From Maridesulfovibrio ferrireducens (lineage in GTDB: Bacteria > Desulfobacterota > Desulfovibrionia > Desulfovibrionales > Desulfovibrionaceae), in the NCBI RefSeq assembly GCF_900101105.1, contig NZ_FNGA01000001.1, positions 124,001 to 188,000 of the forward strand: a DNA stretch of 64,000 nt, in the 5' to 3' direction. The position numbers and the translations under genes are program-made. Below, piece by piece: positions 32,845 to 42,139 of this stretch; position 1 is the stretch's first letter; each line of letters opens with the position of its first letter. Below the pieces are notes generated by a model. That model made no database searches. It was not told the origin of the DNA and saw only the letters and a list, made by a program, of their open reading frames with translations.

Positions 32845-35322
32845 ATGTGCGGTTTTAATATTCGGTTTGCGGGATTTGGGCGGATTGTTATTGCTGCTAT
32901 TGCTGTTTGTTTCGTGATGGGGGTTGTGGGGTCGGCGGTTGCAAAGCCGCTTGTCGAAACTAAAACTCAAATGCCAACTGCAACTATAAATTCTGTTAAG
33001 ATTGAAAGTGTTCAGAAAGATATTTCTGTTGTTAAGACGCAGGTTGAAAAGATTCGTGATGCTCAGCTTAAGGATAGTGGGCAGATGTGGTTTGAGCGGA
33101 CGAAAGATAAGGCTGAACATGTAAAAGAATGGGTTGAAACTCAAAAAAATTATACTGAAAGATTTTATGAAATACTTACATATATAACTATAGCAGTTGG
33201 ACTGATCCTCACCTTTTTGGGTATTTTATTTATTCGCCAACAAAGACAATCCGCAATAGAAAACAAAAGAAAACTTGAAGATGAAATCAAAGAATTTACA
33301 GACGGTGCAAAAAATAAAAAAAAAGAAATAGAGATCTTAGCCAGTAAATGTGAAGAAATGACAAAACAATGCGAACTAAAACTTTCAGAAATAGATGAGA
33401 TAGTTCAAAAAGGGAAAGTAATAGTTCATGATTTAAACACACCTGAAGCAAAAGACATGTCAGATTCGGACAAAGAAGCTGTCAAAACTGTAGCTGAAAG
33501 TGAATCAAAATCATTTTATACTCACCTTAAAGCAAAAGCTCTTTACCATGAATTAAAAAAAGAATGGGATAAAGCTATCACTTTGTGGAAGACTATATCC
33601 CAAGAATTTCCTATTGATATAGAAAATAACTTTAAGCTGGGGTATTTATTCCAAATGAAGGTCGACCAATATTCTAACTTTGAAGAAAAATCTCATTATT
33701 TTAAGTTAGCAGAAGATAAATACCAAATTACTACCGAATTAAATAAAAATCATTCTATAGCATGGAATAATTGGGGCTCATTACTAACAGACATGTATAA
33801 AACTGCACCAGAGGAGCAAAAAGAAGCTTTATTTATTAAGGCCCAAGATAAATACAAAAAGACCACGGATGCAGACGGAACTTTCGCTAGCGCATGGAGT
33901 AATTGGGGATCATTACTAACATACAAATATAATAATGCACCAGTAGAACAAAAAGAAACGTTATTTATTCAGGCTCAAGATAAATACAAAAAGGCCATTT
34001 ATGCAGACGAAAGTTTCGCTGGCGCATGGAGTAATTGGGGATCATTACTAACAGACAAGTATAAAAATGCACCAGTAGAACAAAAAGAAGAGTTATTTAT
34101 TCAGGCTCAAAATAAATACAAAAAGGCCATTGATGCAGACGGAAGTTTCGCTGGTGCATGGAATAATTGGGGATACTTACTGGCTGAAAAGTATAAAAAT
34201 GCACCAGAGGAACAAAGAAAAACTTTATTAATTGAGGCCCAAGATAAATACAAAAAGGCCACTGATATAGATGGGAGTTTCCTCAGCGCATGGAATAATT
34301 GGGGTGAATTACTAGCATACAAGTATAAAAATACACCAGTAGAACAAAAAGAAGAGTTATTTATTCAGGCTCAAGATAAATACAAAAAAGCCACTGACAT
34401 AGATGGAAGTCTCCTCAACACATGGAATAACTGGGGTGACTTACTAGCATACAAGTATAAAAATGCACCAGAAGAACAAAAAGAAGAGTTATTTATTCAG
34501 GCTCAAGATAAATACAAAAAAGCCACTGACATAGATGGAAGTCTCCTCAACACATGGAATAACTGGGGTGACTTACTAGCATACAAGTATAAAAATGCAC
34601 CAGAAGAACAAAAAGAAGAGTTATTTATTCAGGCTCAAGATAAATATAAAAAGGCCACTGATATAGATGGGAGTTTCCTCAGCGCATGGAATAATTGGGG
34701 GTACTTACTAACATACAAGTATAAAAATACACCAGAAGAACAAAAAGAAGAGTTATTTATTCAGGCTCAAGATAAATACAAAAAAGCCATTAACGCAGAC
34801 GAAGAGTACTCTAAAGCATGGAATAATTGGGGATACTTACTGGCTGAAAAGTATAAAAATGCACCAGAGGAACAAAGAGAAACTTTATTCATTGAGGCCC
34901 AAGATAAATACAAAAAAGCCACTGGTACAGACGAAGGTCTCCACAACGCATGGAACCTTTGGGGAATATTATTAGTCTCAAAAGCAACTCACAATCAAAA
35001 CAAAATCGACAATTCTTTATTAGAAGAAGCCAAAGAAAAATGTCTTAAAGCTGAATCTATTAAAACAGGATACGGAGCATACAACCTTGCCTGCATAGCC
35101 TCGCTACAAAAAGACTTTAAAGAATGCCAAAAAAGGCTTGAGTTCTCAAAAGAACAAAACAACAACTTTGTGGACAGCAAAAGCCTTAAAACAGAGAATT
35201 TTCTAGACAACGTCCGCAACAAACAATGGTTCGAAAATTTCCTAGCCGAAGTATGCCGCGAAGAACAAGAAGCCAAAGACGCTGACTCAAATAATACCGA
35301 GGGCGACCCCGAGCCAAAATAA
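32845..35322 (+). CDS. Membrane-anchored protein with nine tandem 44-residue (TPR-like) repeats
   Basis: 825 residues from the ATG behind GTAAGGAT; a TTG six codons upstream is less likely. Signal-like segment 11-33 ending AVA, a second membrane helix ~108-130 (ILTYITIAVGLILTFLGILF), a charged coiled-coil region ~135-190, then nine repeats of the type AWNNWG.LL..KYKNAPEEQ and IQAQDKYKKA.D, a tenth degenerate copy, and an acidic tail. The helical, regularly spaced repeats look like TPR units and should bind protein partners. Codon use is far more AT-rich than in neighbours, suggesting acquisition or repeat-driven drift. Function unknown. Confidence 0.8.
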   Translation: MCGFNIRFAGFGRIVIAAIAVCFVMGVVGSAVAKPLVETKTQMPTATINSVKIESVQKDISVVKTQVEKIRDAQLKDSGQMWFERTKDKAEHVKEWVETQKNYTERFYEILTYITIAVGLILTFLGILFIRQQRQSAIENKRKLEDEIKEFTDGAKNKKKEIEILASKCEEMTKQCELKLSEIDEIVQKGKVIVHDLNTPEAKDMSDSDKEAVKTVAESESKSFYTHLKAKALYHELKKEWDKAITLWKTISQEFPIDIENNFKLGYLFQMKVDQYSNFEEKSHYFKLAEDKYQITTELNKNHSIAWNNWGSLLTDMYKTAPEEQKEALFIKAQDKYKKTTDADGTFASAWSNWGSLLTYKYNNAPVEQKETLFIQAQDKYKKAIYADESFAGAWSNWGSLLTDKYKNAPVEQKEELFIQAQNKYKKAIDADGSFAGAWNNWGYLLAEKYKNAPEEQRKTLLIEAQDKYKKATDIDGSFLSAWNNWGELLAYKYKNTPVEQKEELFIQAQDKYKKATDIDGSLLNTWNNWGDLLAYKYKNAPEEQKEELFIQAQDKYKKATDIDGSLLNTWNNWGDLLAYKYKNAPEEQKEELFIQAQDKYKKATDIDGSFLSAWNNWGYLLTYKYKNTPEEQKEELFIQAQDKYKKAINADEEYSKAWNNWGYLLAEKYKNAPEEQRETLFIEAQDKYKKATGTDEGLHNAWNLWGILLVSKATHNQNKIDNSLLEEAKEKCLKAESIKTGYGAYNLACIASLQKDFKECQKRLEFSKEQNNNFVDSKSLKTENFLDNVRNKQWFENFLAEVCREEQEAKDADSNNTEGDPEPK
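33760..34947 (+). repeat. Nine in-frame 132-bp tandem repeats
   Basis: Exact 132-bp period (44 codons); a tenth diverged unit begins at 34948. Units 5-7 are nearly identical: about 174 bp at 34341-34514 recur unchanged 132 bp later, which points to recent duplication. The period keeps the reading frame, so copy number can change without breaking the protein. Confidence 0.92.
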
Positions 35323-35434
35323 CGTGCCACCCATTCTTCCCTTGCCCATCACAGCGAAGCAAGGTATTGAGGGCCGCGTAGGTCTGTTTTAAACACCCTA
35401 CCCCCACAATAAAGAATTCAGGAGTACCACCGAT

Positions 35435-36535
35435 ATGGCCCTTAGTATAGGAATCGTGGGCTTGCCAAATGTCGGCAAATCCACACTTTTTAATGCCCTC
35501 ACAAAAGCTCAGAACGCAGAAAGTGCAAACTACGCATTCTGTACCATTGAACCTAATAAAGCTGTTGTCCCAGTGCCGGACGTTCGCCTTGATAAGCTTT
35601 CCGAGCTTGTTAAGCCTCAGCGGGTTCAAAGTTCCACTGTAGACTTCATCGATATCGCCGGACTTGTTGCCGGAGCTAGTAAAGGTGAAGGACTCGGTAA
35701 TAAATTTCTTGGTAACATCCGCGAAACACAGGCCATTCTCCATGTTGTCCGCTGTTTCGACAACGACGATGTTATCCATGTTTCCAACTCTGTCGACCCT
35801 ATCCGCGACATTGATATCATTGAAACCGAACTCATTCTTTCCGATGTTCAGGTTCTTGAAAACCGTGTTGAACGCATGGCTAAGCAGATCAAAGGCGACA
35901 AGTCTTTCGGTCCTAAAGTTGAAGAAGGCAGAAAACTGCTTGAGTTCATGAACGAAGGCAACCAAGCCAACACATATGATAAACTCGACACCGACATCAT
36001 GGATGAGCTGCTCAAAGACCTGCGCTTGATCACTTCTAAAAAAGTTATCTACTGCGCGAACGTTGATGAAAACGGTCTGACAGATGATAATGATTACGTT
36101 AAATCCGTAATGAAGTTGGCAGAAGAACGCGGCGCTGCGTTCGTAAAAATTTCCGCCAAGATGGAAGAAGAACTTATCGGTCTTGAAGATGAAGAATATC
36201 AGGATTTCCTTGAATCTTACGGCGTGACCGAATCCGGCCTTGCTAAAATCATCCGCACAGGGTTCTTGACCCTCGGCATGATCAGCTACTTTACTGCCGG
36301 AGTAAAAGAAGTTCGCGCATGGACCATTAATGACGGGGATAAAGCACCACGTGCTGCCGCCGCTATCCATACGGACTTTGAAAAAGGATTCATCCGCGCT
36401 GAAGTTATCGGTTACGAAGACTACGTCACGCACGGCACAGAAGCAGCCTGCCGCGCGGCCGGAGTTCTGCGTTCCGAAGGTAAAGAGTACGTCTTCAAAG
36501 ATGGCGACGTTGTTCATTTCCTCTTCAACGTATAG
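35435..36535 (+). CDS. ychF: Ribosome-binding ATPase YchF (Obg family)
   Basis: 366 residues. P-loop GLPNVGKST (9-17), C36 in NYAFCTIEP (the redox-sensitive cysteine region of YchF), an altered nucleotide-specificity motif (NVDE instead of NKxD) that explains ATP use, a coiled coil, and a C-terminal TGS-like domain ending HFLFNV. A housekeeping P-loop ATPase that binds ribosomes and responds to oxidative stress. Strong terminator downstream. CAGGAG lies upstream of the ATG. Confidence 0.96.
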   Translation: MALSIGIVGLPNVGKSTLFNALTKAQNAESANYAFCTIEPNKAVVPVPDVRLDKLSELVKPQRVQSSTVDFIDIAGLVAGASKGEGLGNKFLGNIRETQAILHVVRCFDNDDVIHVSNSVDPIRDIDIIETELILSDVQVLENRVERMAKQIKGDKSFGPKVEEGRKLLEFMNEGNQANTYDKLDTDIMDELLKDLRLITSKKVIYCANVDENGLTDDNDYVKSVMKLAEERGAAFVKISAKMEEELIGLEDEEYQDFLESYGVTESGLAKIIRTGFLTLGMISYFTAGVKEVRAWTINDGDKAPRAAAAIHTDFEKGFIRAEVIGYEDYVTHGTEAACRAAGVLRSEGKEYVFKDGDVVHFLFNV

Positions 36536-36557
36536 AGATTTTAAAAAGCACCAAATT

Positions 36558-36590
36558 AAAAGGGGAACCGTTCGCGGCTCCCCTTTTTTT
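36558..36590 (+). terminator. Intrinsic terminator after ychF
   Basis: Thirteen-position stem with one mismatch (36558-36570 with 36575-36587), TTCG tetraloop, T run. It may also serve the convergent EamA gene. Confidence 0.93.
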
Positions 36591-36610
36591 ATGACCAATG
36601 ATGTATAATT

Positions 36611-37537
36611 TTAATTTCGCCTCTTAAGCAGAACAACCCCGCCGATAATCATAAAGCACCCCGCCCACTGCATCGTGGTCATAAATTCTCCCAAAACCGG
36701 AATGGCAACCAGTGCTGTCATCATGGGTTCTGTGGTCAATAAAATATTCACCACTGAAGGAGACAAACGGGACATACTCATATTGATGAGCATCCAGCCG
36801 ATCATGGTCGGCCCGATAGCAAGTGTCAAAATGATACCCCACACCTTAAGTGGCGCATCGGGCAATAGAATCTGTGCAGGTTCGCTTGCGGCTCCGGGTA
36901 TCGCCCCGCCCGAAAATAAATTTGCGATGAGCATAAAAAACGCGGCAAAGCCGAAAATATACATGAGCACGGTAAATGGATTCAGCCCTCGAAGGGCACA
37001 CGCTCTGCCCATAAGACCATATGCCGCATAAAAAATGCCCGAAAATAATCCCAGAAAAATGCCTATAGGAGTCAGCGCAAAGTCTGAAATACCTTGCACT
37101 CCGCAAACAAGCGCGCAACCTACCAAACAAAAAACAATGGAAGGAATAATCTGAGCAGAGGGTTTTCCGCCCCCTAGCCACCATTGGCCCAGAACAGTGA
37201 TAGGCACGGAAACATACACCAGAACTGTTGCCACTCCAGCCCCGTTGAAAAATACGGACCCGCCCCATATACCGTTCAACAACGCCAGAACCAGCCCGTA
37301 GCTTCCCAGCAAAAAGATATTTTCACGTCCGGCACGCAACAATGCGGGACGCTTAATTTTCAGCGCCACCAGCAAAATTAAGCAGACGAACAAATTACGC
37401 CAGAATCCCATAACCAGAATGGGCAAAGCGTAATCAACAACTAGTATTTTTATAAAAATGCCCACCAGTGAAATTAGTGCAGATCCGGCAAGAACCTGTG
37501 CTATTCCGACTCGTACGGCTGACCTTTCGCTATACAA
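36611..37537 (-). CDS. EamA/DMT-family transporter
   Basis: 308 residues, ten predicted membrane helices in two EamA halves (N half ~10-140, C half ~160-305). The C half ends EFMTTMQWAGCFMIIGGVVLL, typical of drug/metabolite transporters. Inner-membrane exporter of small metabolites; the substrate cannot be told. It stands alone, with a 16-bp dyad 11 bp upstream of its start. Confidence 0.88.
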   Translation of the reverse strand: MYSERSAVRVGIAQVLAGSALISLVGIFIKILVVDYALPILVMGFWRNLFVCLILLVALKIKRPALLRAGRENIFLLGSYGLVLALLNGIWGGSVFFNGAGVATVLVYVSVPITVLGQWWLGGGKPSAQIIPSIVFCLVGCALVCGVQGISDFALTPIGIFLGLFSGIFYAAYGLMGRACALRGLNPFTVLMYIFGFAAFFMLIANLFSGGAIPGAASEPAQILLPDAPLKVWGIILTLAIGPTMIGWMLINMSMSRLSPSVVNILLTTEPMMTALVAIPVLGEFMTTMQWAGCFMIIGGVVLLKRRN

Positions 37538-37548
37538 TTACTACTCCA

Positions 37549-37564
37549 TTGCGAATTTACGCAA
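37549..37564. promoter_or_regulatory. Dyad TTGCG-N6-CGCAA upstream of the EamA gene
   Basis: Five-bp perfect arms around an AT spacer, 11 bp outside the EamA start codon. Could be an operator overlapping the leader. Confidence 0.35.
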
Positions 37565-37734
37565 AGTGCTACAATGATTTTAAAAATTGACGATATTGAA
37601 TTTGCTTGAGAGTTAAAAGAGAAATTAAGCGTAAAAAAATATATTCATGATTTTTCCCTGTTTGACGTATGAGACTGCAATTATATAGAAGGGAATAAGA
37701 CCGACTAAAAAGTCCGAAACGGGCGAGGTATATA

Positions 37735-38898
37735 ATGTCAAAAACGCTGACCAGATTAATATCTGCCGGAATGTTTCTGCTGCTTGCAGGTTTTATTCTA
37801 TTCATGCTGAATCAGATTTCAGCGCTGGCACAGCTTTGTGCCTCATACTTTCCACAGTCATATGATTACATTTTATTCGGACTGAGCGGGTTGTTTTTGA
37901 TCATATGTATCAGTCCTCTGGTGATGTTCATTTTCCGCCCCGGCCCTTTGACCATGCCGGACAACCCCACTCCCGCCGAACAAGAAAAATATATTCGCAA
38001 GCTGTGTAAAAGACTGCGCAGTAATAAACACGTGCGAAAAATGAAGCTTAATCTTTCAAGAAATGAGGACCTCGACCTTGCTTTGAACGGTCTGGACGAA
38101 ATTTCCACAGAAAAAATGAAATCCGTAGCCTCGCGAATATTTCTAAGCACGGCTATTTCGCAAAACGGCAAGCTTGATTCATTTATCGTGTTGGGTTCGC
38201 TCACCAAGCTGGTATGGGATGTCTCTAAAATATACAATCAACGCCCGTCCTTACGGGATATGATTTCCGTATACTCAAATGTCGCGGTAACGGCTTTTTT
38301 TGCAAGTGCAGTGGAGGATCTGGACATTCAATCGCAAATTGAAGCGATAATGTCGCCCGTTCTGGCAGGTTCAGCACTCGGTATGATTCCCGGCGCCGGC
38401 GGGCTGACCTCTATAATAACCGCGTCTATACTGGACGGTTCCACAAATGCGTTTCTAGCTCTGAGAGTGGGCATTATCACACGGGGTCATTTCAGTTACA
38501 GGGCGGACAAAAAAACCGCCGGATATCGCAGAGGAGTGCTCAAAGAGGCCGCAGGCTTGCTGCTCTCCATTGCCGTCAATTCTACAAAAATGATAACCTC
38601 AGCCTACTTGAAAACAATTACCCGTTCAGCTGGTGATAAGGCCATGAGTGCGGCAAGAAAGGTTGTGGATTCAAAAGATAAGGCATTCGAAGCAACAGGA
38701 AAGGCCGCACGTTATTCAGCACGGCAAGCCCAGAAGGTTGCACATTTTGCAAGTTTTTCAGGAAAGAATAAGGAAGAAGCAACAGAACCTGATTATCAGG
38801 AAGGGAACAGTGCTCAAGAAGAAAATTGTGACCACGACGAAAGTGCAACAAGCAAAAAGAAATCTGTTCTCGGGAAATTATTTAGACATAGAAAATAA
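37735..38898 (+). CDS. DUF697 membrane protein (YcjF-like)
   Basis: 387 residues. Two N-terminal membrane helices (~9-28 and ~43-64), a cytoplasmic helical part, the DUF697 core at ~150-260 (KLVWDVSKIYNQRPSLRDM, then a glycine-rich hydrophobic hairpin GSALGMIPGAGGLTSI), and a charged C-terminal tail of ~110 residues. The family occurs with stress-related GTPases (YcjX/YcjF), but no such GTPase is adjacent. Its function is not known. Confidence 0.8.
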   Translation: MSKTLTRLISAGMFLLLAGFILFMLNQISALAQLCASYFPQSYDYILFGLSGLFLIICISPLVMFIFRPGPLTMPDNPTPAEQEKYIRKLCKRLRSNKHVRKMKLNLSRNEDLDLALNGLDEISTEKMKSVASRIFLSTAISQNGKLDSFIVLGSLTKLVWDVSKIYNQRPSLRDMISVYSNVAVTAFFASAVEDLDIQSQIEAIMSPVLAGSALGMIPGAGGLTSIITASILDGSTNAFLALRVGIITRGHFSYRADKKTAGYRRGVLKEAAGLLLSIAVNSTKMITSAYLKTITRSAGDKAMSAARKVVDSKDKAFEATGKAARYSARQAQKVAHFASFSGKNKEEATEPDYQEGNSAQEENCDHDESATSKKKSVLGKLFRHRK

Positions 38899-38907
38899 AC
38901 AACTGAA

Positions 38908-39354
38908 TTAACTATTTTCAGCCGTAGCAGGAACAAGAGTTACCGGCATTGGAAACACAACATCGTACGTCCAGTTAAAGAAAAAGGCATAAACCAAAAA
39001 GAATAAAGCAAAGCCCAAATCCGTAACAAACGCATCCCACATAGTCATCTCCAGCCACCATGCAACGCCGGGAAGAGTGAGGGCAAGCAAGGTAACCTCA
39101 AACAACGTAGCATGAAATATTCTCATCCATGCCGGCCTGACATTTACCGGCCTTCCAAGCTTGATCAACGCTTTATCAAATGACAAATTAAAGATAAAAT
39201 TCAGACACATTGCGGTAAATGAAATCGCTAAACTCATTGTTCCCAACTGCGCAATACCTTTATCAAGAATCCACGATGCAAGAGGAACGCAAGCAGAAAT
39301 GCCAATTATTTCAAAAAGTAACGTATGTCTAATTCTATCAGCTGTGTTTCGCAT
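38908..39354 (-). CDS. PACE-family proton-coupled efflux transporter
   Basis: 148 residues, four membrane helices in two repeated bacterial transmembrane-pair domains. The start MRNTADRIRHTLLFEIIG and the second-half FHATLFEVTLLALTLPGVAWWL are hallmarks of the PACE (AceI-like) group, with the membrane-embedded Glu of FEIIG. Members export biocides such as chlorhexidine and short diamines. Convergent with the DUF697 gene with only 9 bp between stops and no terminator. Confidence 0.88.
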   Translation of the reverse strand: MRNTADRIRHTLLFEIIGISACVPLASWILDKGIAQLGTMSLAISFTAMCLNFIFNLSFDKALIKLGRPVNVRPAWMRIFHATLFEVTLLALTLPGVAWWLEMTMWDAFVTDLGFALFFLVYAFFFNWTYDVVFPMPVTLVPATAENS

Positions 39355-39548
39355 GGGCGGAAACTAGCGTACAATAATACGATTAACAAGGCCATTTTTA
39401 TAAAATTTAGTAATTATAAATAGTAAATAAAATAATGAATTATTATGTACTATTCACTTTTCATTGTTTTTGGCATTTAATTTGAATAGCCTATGAATAA
39501 ACGTCAAAAAAATCATACTTTTCAATAAAACCTTAATAGAGAGCTTTC

Positions 39549-40724
39549 ATGCCGCAAAATGAAATGACAAAAATTCAAGAACTGGCTTCATCCATTCCCA
39601 AACAAAAGAATCTCACCATATTCTTTGGACGTGCGGGCAGTCGTTTCATGGATAATGTTAAATATTTCTTCCTTTATTGTGTGAAAAAACGACCGGAACT
39701 GGAGTGCCATTTTATGGCCTTCGACAGAAAAGAAGCTGATATTCTTAAAGCGCAGGGACTACCCGCAACATGGGTGAATCATCCTGATGCCGCGGATATT
39801 ATGGCAAGAACAGGAATTGTTGTTTCCGATGATTTTCATTGGAAAGATCAAGAGTTTCTGTGGGCCTTACTCTCAGGCGCAAAAACAGTACAACTCTGGC
39901 ATGGCATCCCCTTAAAAGCCATCGGCTTTCCAGAAATAAACTCCACTGTGAACATGAATCCTGAAAAAGCGAAGCATTTAACTTTCGTATACTCAGGTTA
40001 TGATGCTGTGGTATCAACTTCACCATTTTTCACTGAAAAAGCTTTTGCAAAAGCATTTAAAGCCGAAGAATTTATCGAATCAGGTTACCCGCGCAACGAT
40101 GTTCTCAAACGTCGCCCGACAAAATACGACATGATCAATGCCGACCGCGATCTTTATGGAGAGCTTGTAAAGTTTCGTAAGCTTGGTGGCAAAACTGTAT
40201 TTTTCATGCCTACTTTCCGAGACACCGGCGGCAGCCCATTCGAAGACGGAGCCATAGACTTGATGCGCATGTCAGAATTCTGCAAAAAGAATAATATTAT
40301 GTTCATCTGTAAATTTCACCCATATCTGACAATCAATAAGGTAACCCTGCCGGAAAACATCCGGTTGATGGATTCAAAAAGTGATGCATACCCGCTCCTT
40401 CCGCTTTGCGATGTTCTGCTCACAGATTATTCGTCCGTTTATTTCGATTTTCTGCTGGTTGATAACCCTATGGTTTTCTATCCATACGACTTTGAACAGT
40501 ATGTCAGTAAAAACAGAGAACTGCTTTTCGATTACGACTCAATGACACCGGGCAAAAAAGTTATGAATGAGAATGATCTCTATACCGCTTTTGAAGAGAT
40601 CATGCTAAATAACATTGATGATTTCGTAGATGTCAGGCAAAAAATTAGAGACTTATCTTTTAGCAATGCGGACGGTCTCGCGGCAGAAAGACTTGGTAAA
40701 CATGTAGTTTCTAACTATCTCTAG
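39549..40724 (+). CDS. CDP-glycerol/polyol-phosphate transferase-like enzyme (TagB/TagF type)
   Basis: 391 residues. LWHGIPLKAIGF (~119), SGYPRND (~179), FMPTFRD (~217) and LLTDYSSVYFDF (~296) are the conserved motifs of the teichoic-acid glycerophosphotransferase family. It would transfer a CDP-linked polyol phosphate onto a glycan. It opens the 24-kb glycan run and is followed after 19 bp by a LicC-like cytidylyltransferase that could make its donor. Gram-negative members occur in capsule and LPS loci. Exact donor unknown. Confidence 0.82.
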   Translation: MPQNEMTKIQELASSIPKQKNLTIFFGRAGSRFMDNVKYFFLYCVKKRPELECHFMAFDRKEADILKAQGLPATWVNHPDAADIMARTGIVVSDDFHWKDQEFLWALLSGAKTVQLWHGIPLKAIGFPEINSTVNMNPEKAKHLTFVYSGYDAVVSTSPFFTEKAFAKAFKAEEFIESGYPRNDVLKRRPTKYDMINADRDLYGELVKFRKLGGKTVFFMPTFRDTGGSPFEDGAIDLMRMSEFCKKNNIMFICKFHPYLTINKVTLPENIRLMDSKSDAYPLLPLCDVLLTDYSSVYFDFLLVDNPMVFYPYDFEQYVSKNRELLFDYDSMTPGKKVMNENDLYTAFEEIMLNNIDDFVDVRQKIRDLSFSNADGLAAERLGKHVVSNYL

Positions 40725-40743
40725 CAAACAGGGAGTAAATATC

Positions 40744-41430
40744 ATGAAAGCAGTCATCCTTGCAGCAGGTATCGGCAGTCGGCTCAGCAGACCTTTCCCG
40801 AAATCTCTTTCAGTTCTGCCTTACGGAGAAACCATTCTCGGTAGACAGGTCAGAATTCTCAAAGATCTGGGAGTAAATGAAATCATCATTGTCGTGGGTT
40901 TTAAGATGACCCTGATCATGGAAAATTTCCCCGAAGTCTACTACAAATACAATCCCAACTACTACATCACCAATACCTCCAAGAGCCTCCTTTGCGCCAT
41001 TGAAGATCTGGATGATGACATTCTTTGGATGAACGGGGATGTTGTTTTTGATAAAGCAATTATTCGCGAAGTTTTAAGTATTAAAGATGACAGCTTTGTC
41101 TGTGTTGATTGCAAATCCTGCGGCGAAGAAGAAGTCAAATATACTCGCGACGATCAAGGTTACATCAATGAAATTTCTAAAGAAGTCGTAAACGCGGAAG
41201 GCGAAGCGGTCGGTATAAACATGATCCTCAAAAAGGATCTCAAGACTTACGCCGAAGCACTGCGCAAATGTGACGACAACGACTACTTCGAAAAAGGCAT
41301 TGAAATGATTATTCATGACGGTGTTAAAATTAAGCCCGTAGATATCTCTAATTACAAGTGTATTGAAGTTGATTTCGAAGAAGACTGGGTTTCCGCACAG
41401 GCATCTTTCCAAACACGCGATAACAAATAA
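40744..41430 (+). CDS. Sugar/choline-phosphate nucleotidyltransferase (LicC-like)
   Basis: 228 residues, GT-A nucleotidyltransferase fold. N-terminal LAAGIGSRL (6-14) with a conserved downstream lysine in FPKSL, and the metal-binding WMNGDVVFD (~98). The pattern YITNTSKSLLCA resembles phosphocholine cytidylyltransferases such as LicC. It probably activates a phosphorylated alcohol or sugar as CDP derivative for the preceding transferase. The polar head group is not determined. Confidence 0.78.
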   Translation: MKAVILAAGIGSRLSRPFPKSLSVLPYGETILGRQVRILKDLGVNEIIIVVGFKMTLIMENFPEVYYKYNPNYYITNTSKSLLCAIEDLDDDILWMNGDVVFDKAIIREVLSIKDDSFVCVDCKSCGEEEVKYTRDDQGYINEISKEVVNAEGEAVGINMILKKDLKTYAEALRKCDDNDYFEKGIEMIIHDGVKIKPVDISNYKCIEVDFEEDWVSAQASFQTRDNK

Positions 41431-41455
41431 TTTTAAGCATCGGACAAGTGAAAAT

Positions 41456-42139
41456 ATGCAGGTAGCAATCATTCCCGCTCGCGGCGGCAGCAAACGTATT
41501 CCTAAAAAATCGATCCGCCCGTTTCTGGGAAAACCTCTCATTGCCTATGCCATTGAAGCCGCCCGCGAGAGCGGCTTTTTTGATCACATCATAGTGAGCA
41601 CCGACAGTGAGGAGTTTGCCGAAGTGGTGAAAGAATACGGCGCAGAAGTTCCGTTTATGCGCCCGGCAGAGCTTGCCGGAGATTTTGTTGCAACTGCTCC
41701 GGTCATAGAACACGCTCTCGACTGGGTAAAAGAAAACCTTGGTCAACCAGAAAGATTCTGCCAGTTTTTTGCAAACCCCTTTATCACAGCTGAGACTTTG
41801 CGCGGAGGCTACAAACTGATGCGCGAAAAAAAAGCAAACTGCGTTCTGGGCGTAACAGAATTTGCATATCCCATACTTCGAGCTTTTAAGCTGAACGAAC
41901 AAGGCGGAGTGCAATACGCATTCCCCGAATATGCACCAAGTAGATCTCAGGATTTACCGACATTCTTTCATGATGCGGCGCAATTTTACTGGCAGGAATT
42001 AACTGACCTTCCTCCCGACAGAACTGAAGGTCTGAATCTGCCCTACTTCCTGCCCCGCCACATGGCCGTGGACATTGACACAATTGAAGATTGGGAAATT
42101 GCCGAGCGGCTATACAAGGCTTTCGTCCTCGATGCGTAA
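41456..42139 (+). CDS. pseF: Pseudaminic acid cytidylyltransferase (PseF/NeuA-like)
   Basis: 227 residues from the ATG directly before QVAIIPARGGSKRIP, the nucleotide-binding P-loop of CMP-sugar synthetases; an upstream ATG inside the previous gene is rejected. RPFLGKPLIAYAIEAA and STDSEEFAEVVKEYGA match PseF more than NeuA. It activates a nonulosonic acid with CMP. It overlaps the PseG-like gene by 8 bp. Confidence 0.88.
   Translation: MQVAIIPARGGSKRIPKKSIRPFLGKPLIAYAIEAARESGFFDHIIVSTDSEEFAEVVKEYGAEVPFMRPAELAGDFVATAPVIEHALDWVKENLGQPERFCQFFANPFITAETLRGGYKLMREKKANCVLGVTEFAYPILRAFKLNEQGGVQYAFPEYAPSRSQDLPTFFHDAAQFYWQELTDLPPDRTEGLNLPYFLPRHMAVDIDTIEDWEIAERLYKAFVLDA

Noticed and set aside
32791-33144. 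117-codon minus-strand frame near the repeat-protein start
   Set aside because: Low-complexity Asn-rich antisense translation of AT-rich DNA, with no ribosome site.
33760-34947. CRISPR array or satellite DNA
   Set aside because: The 132-bp units are directly adjacent, coding and in frame, without spacers.
35186-36598. 470-codon minus-strand frame across ychF
   Set aside because: ychF is an unmistakable housekeeping gene on the plus strand; the long antisense frame follows from its codon bias.
39469-39486. TTGGCA...TTTGA sequence resembling a sigma54 promoter before the glycan run
   Set aside because: The -24 part fits but the invariant GC of the -12 element reads GA, so it is not supported.
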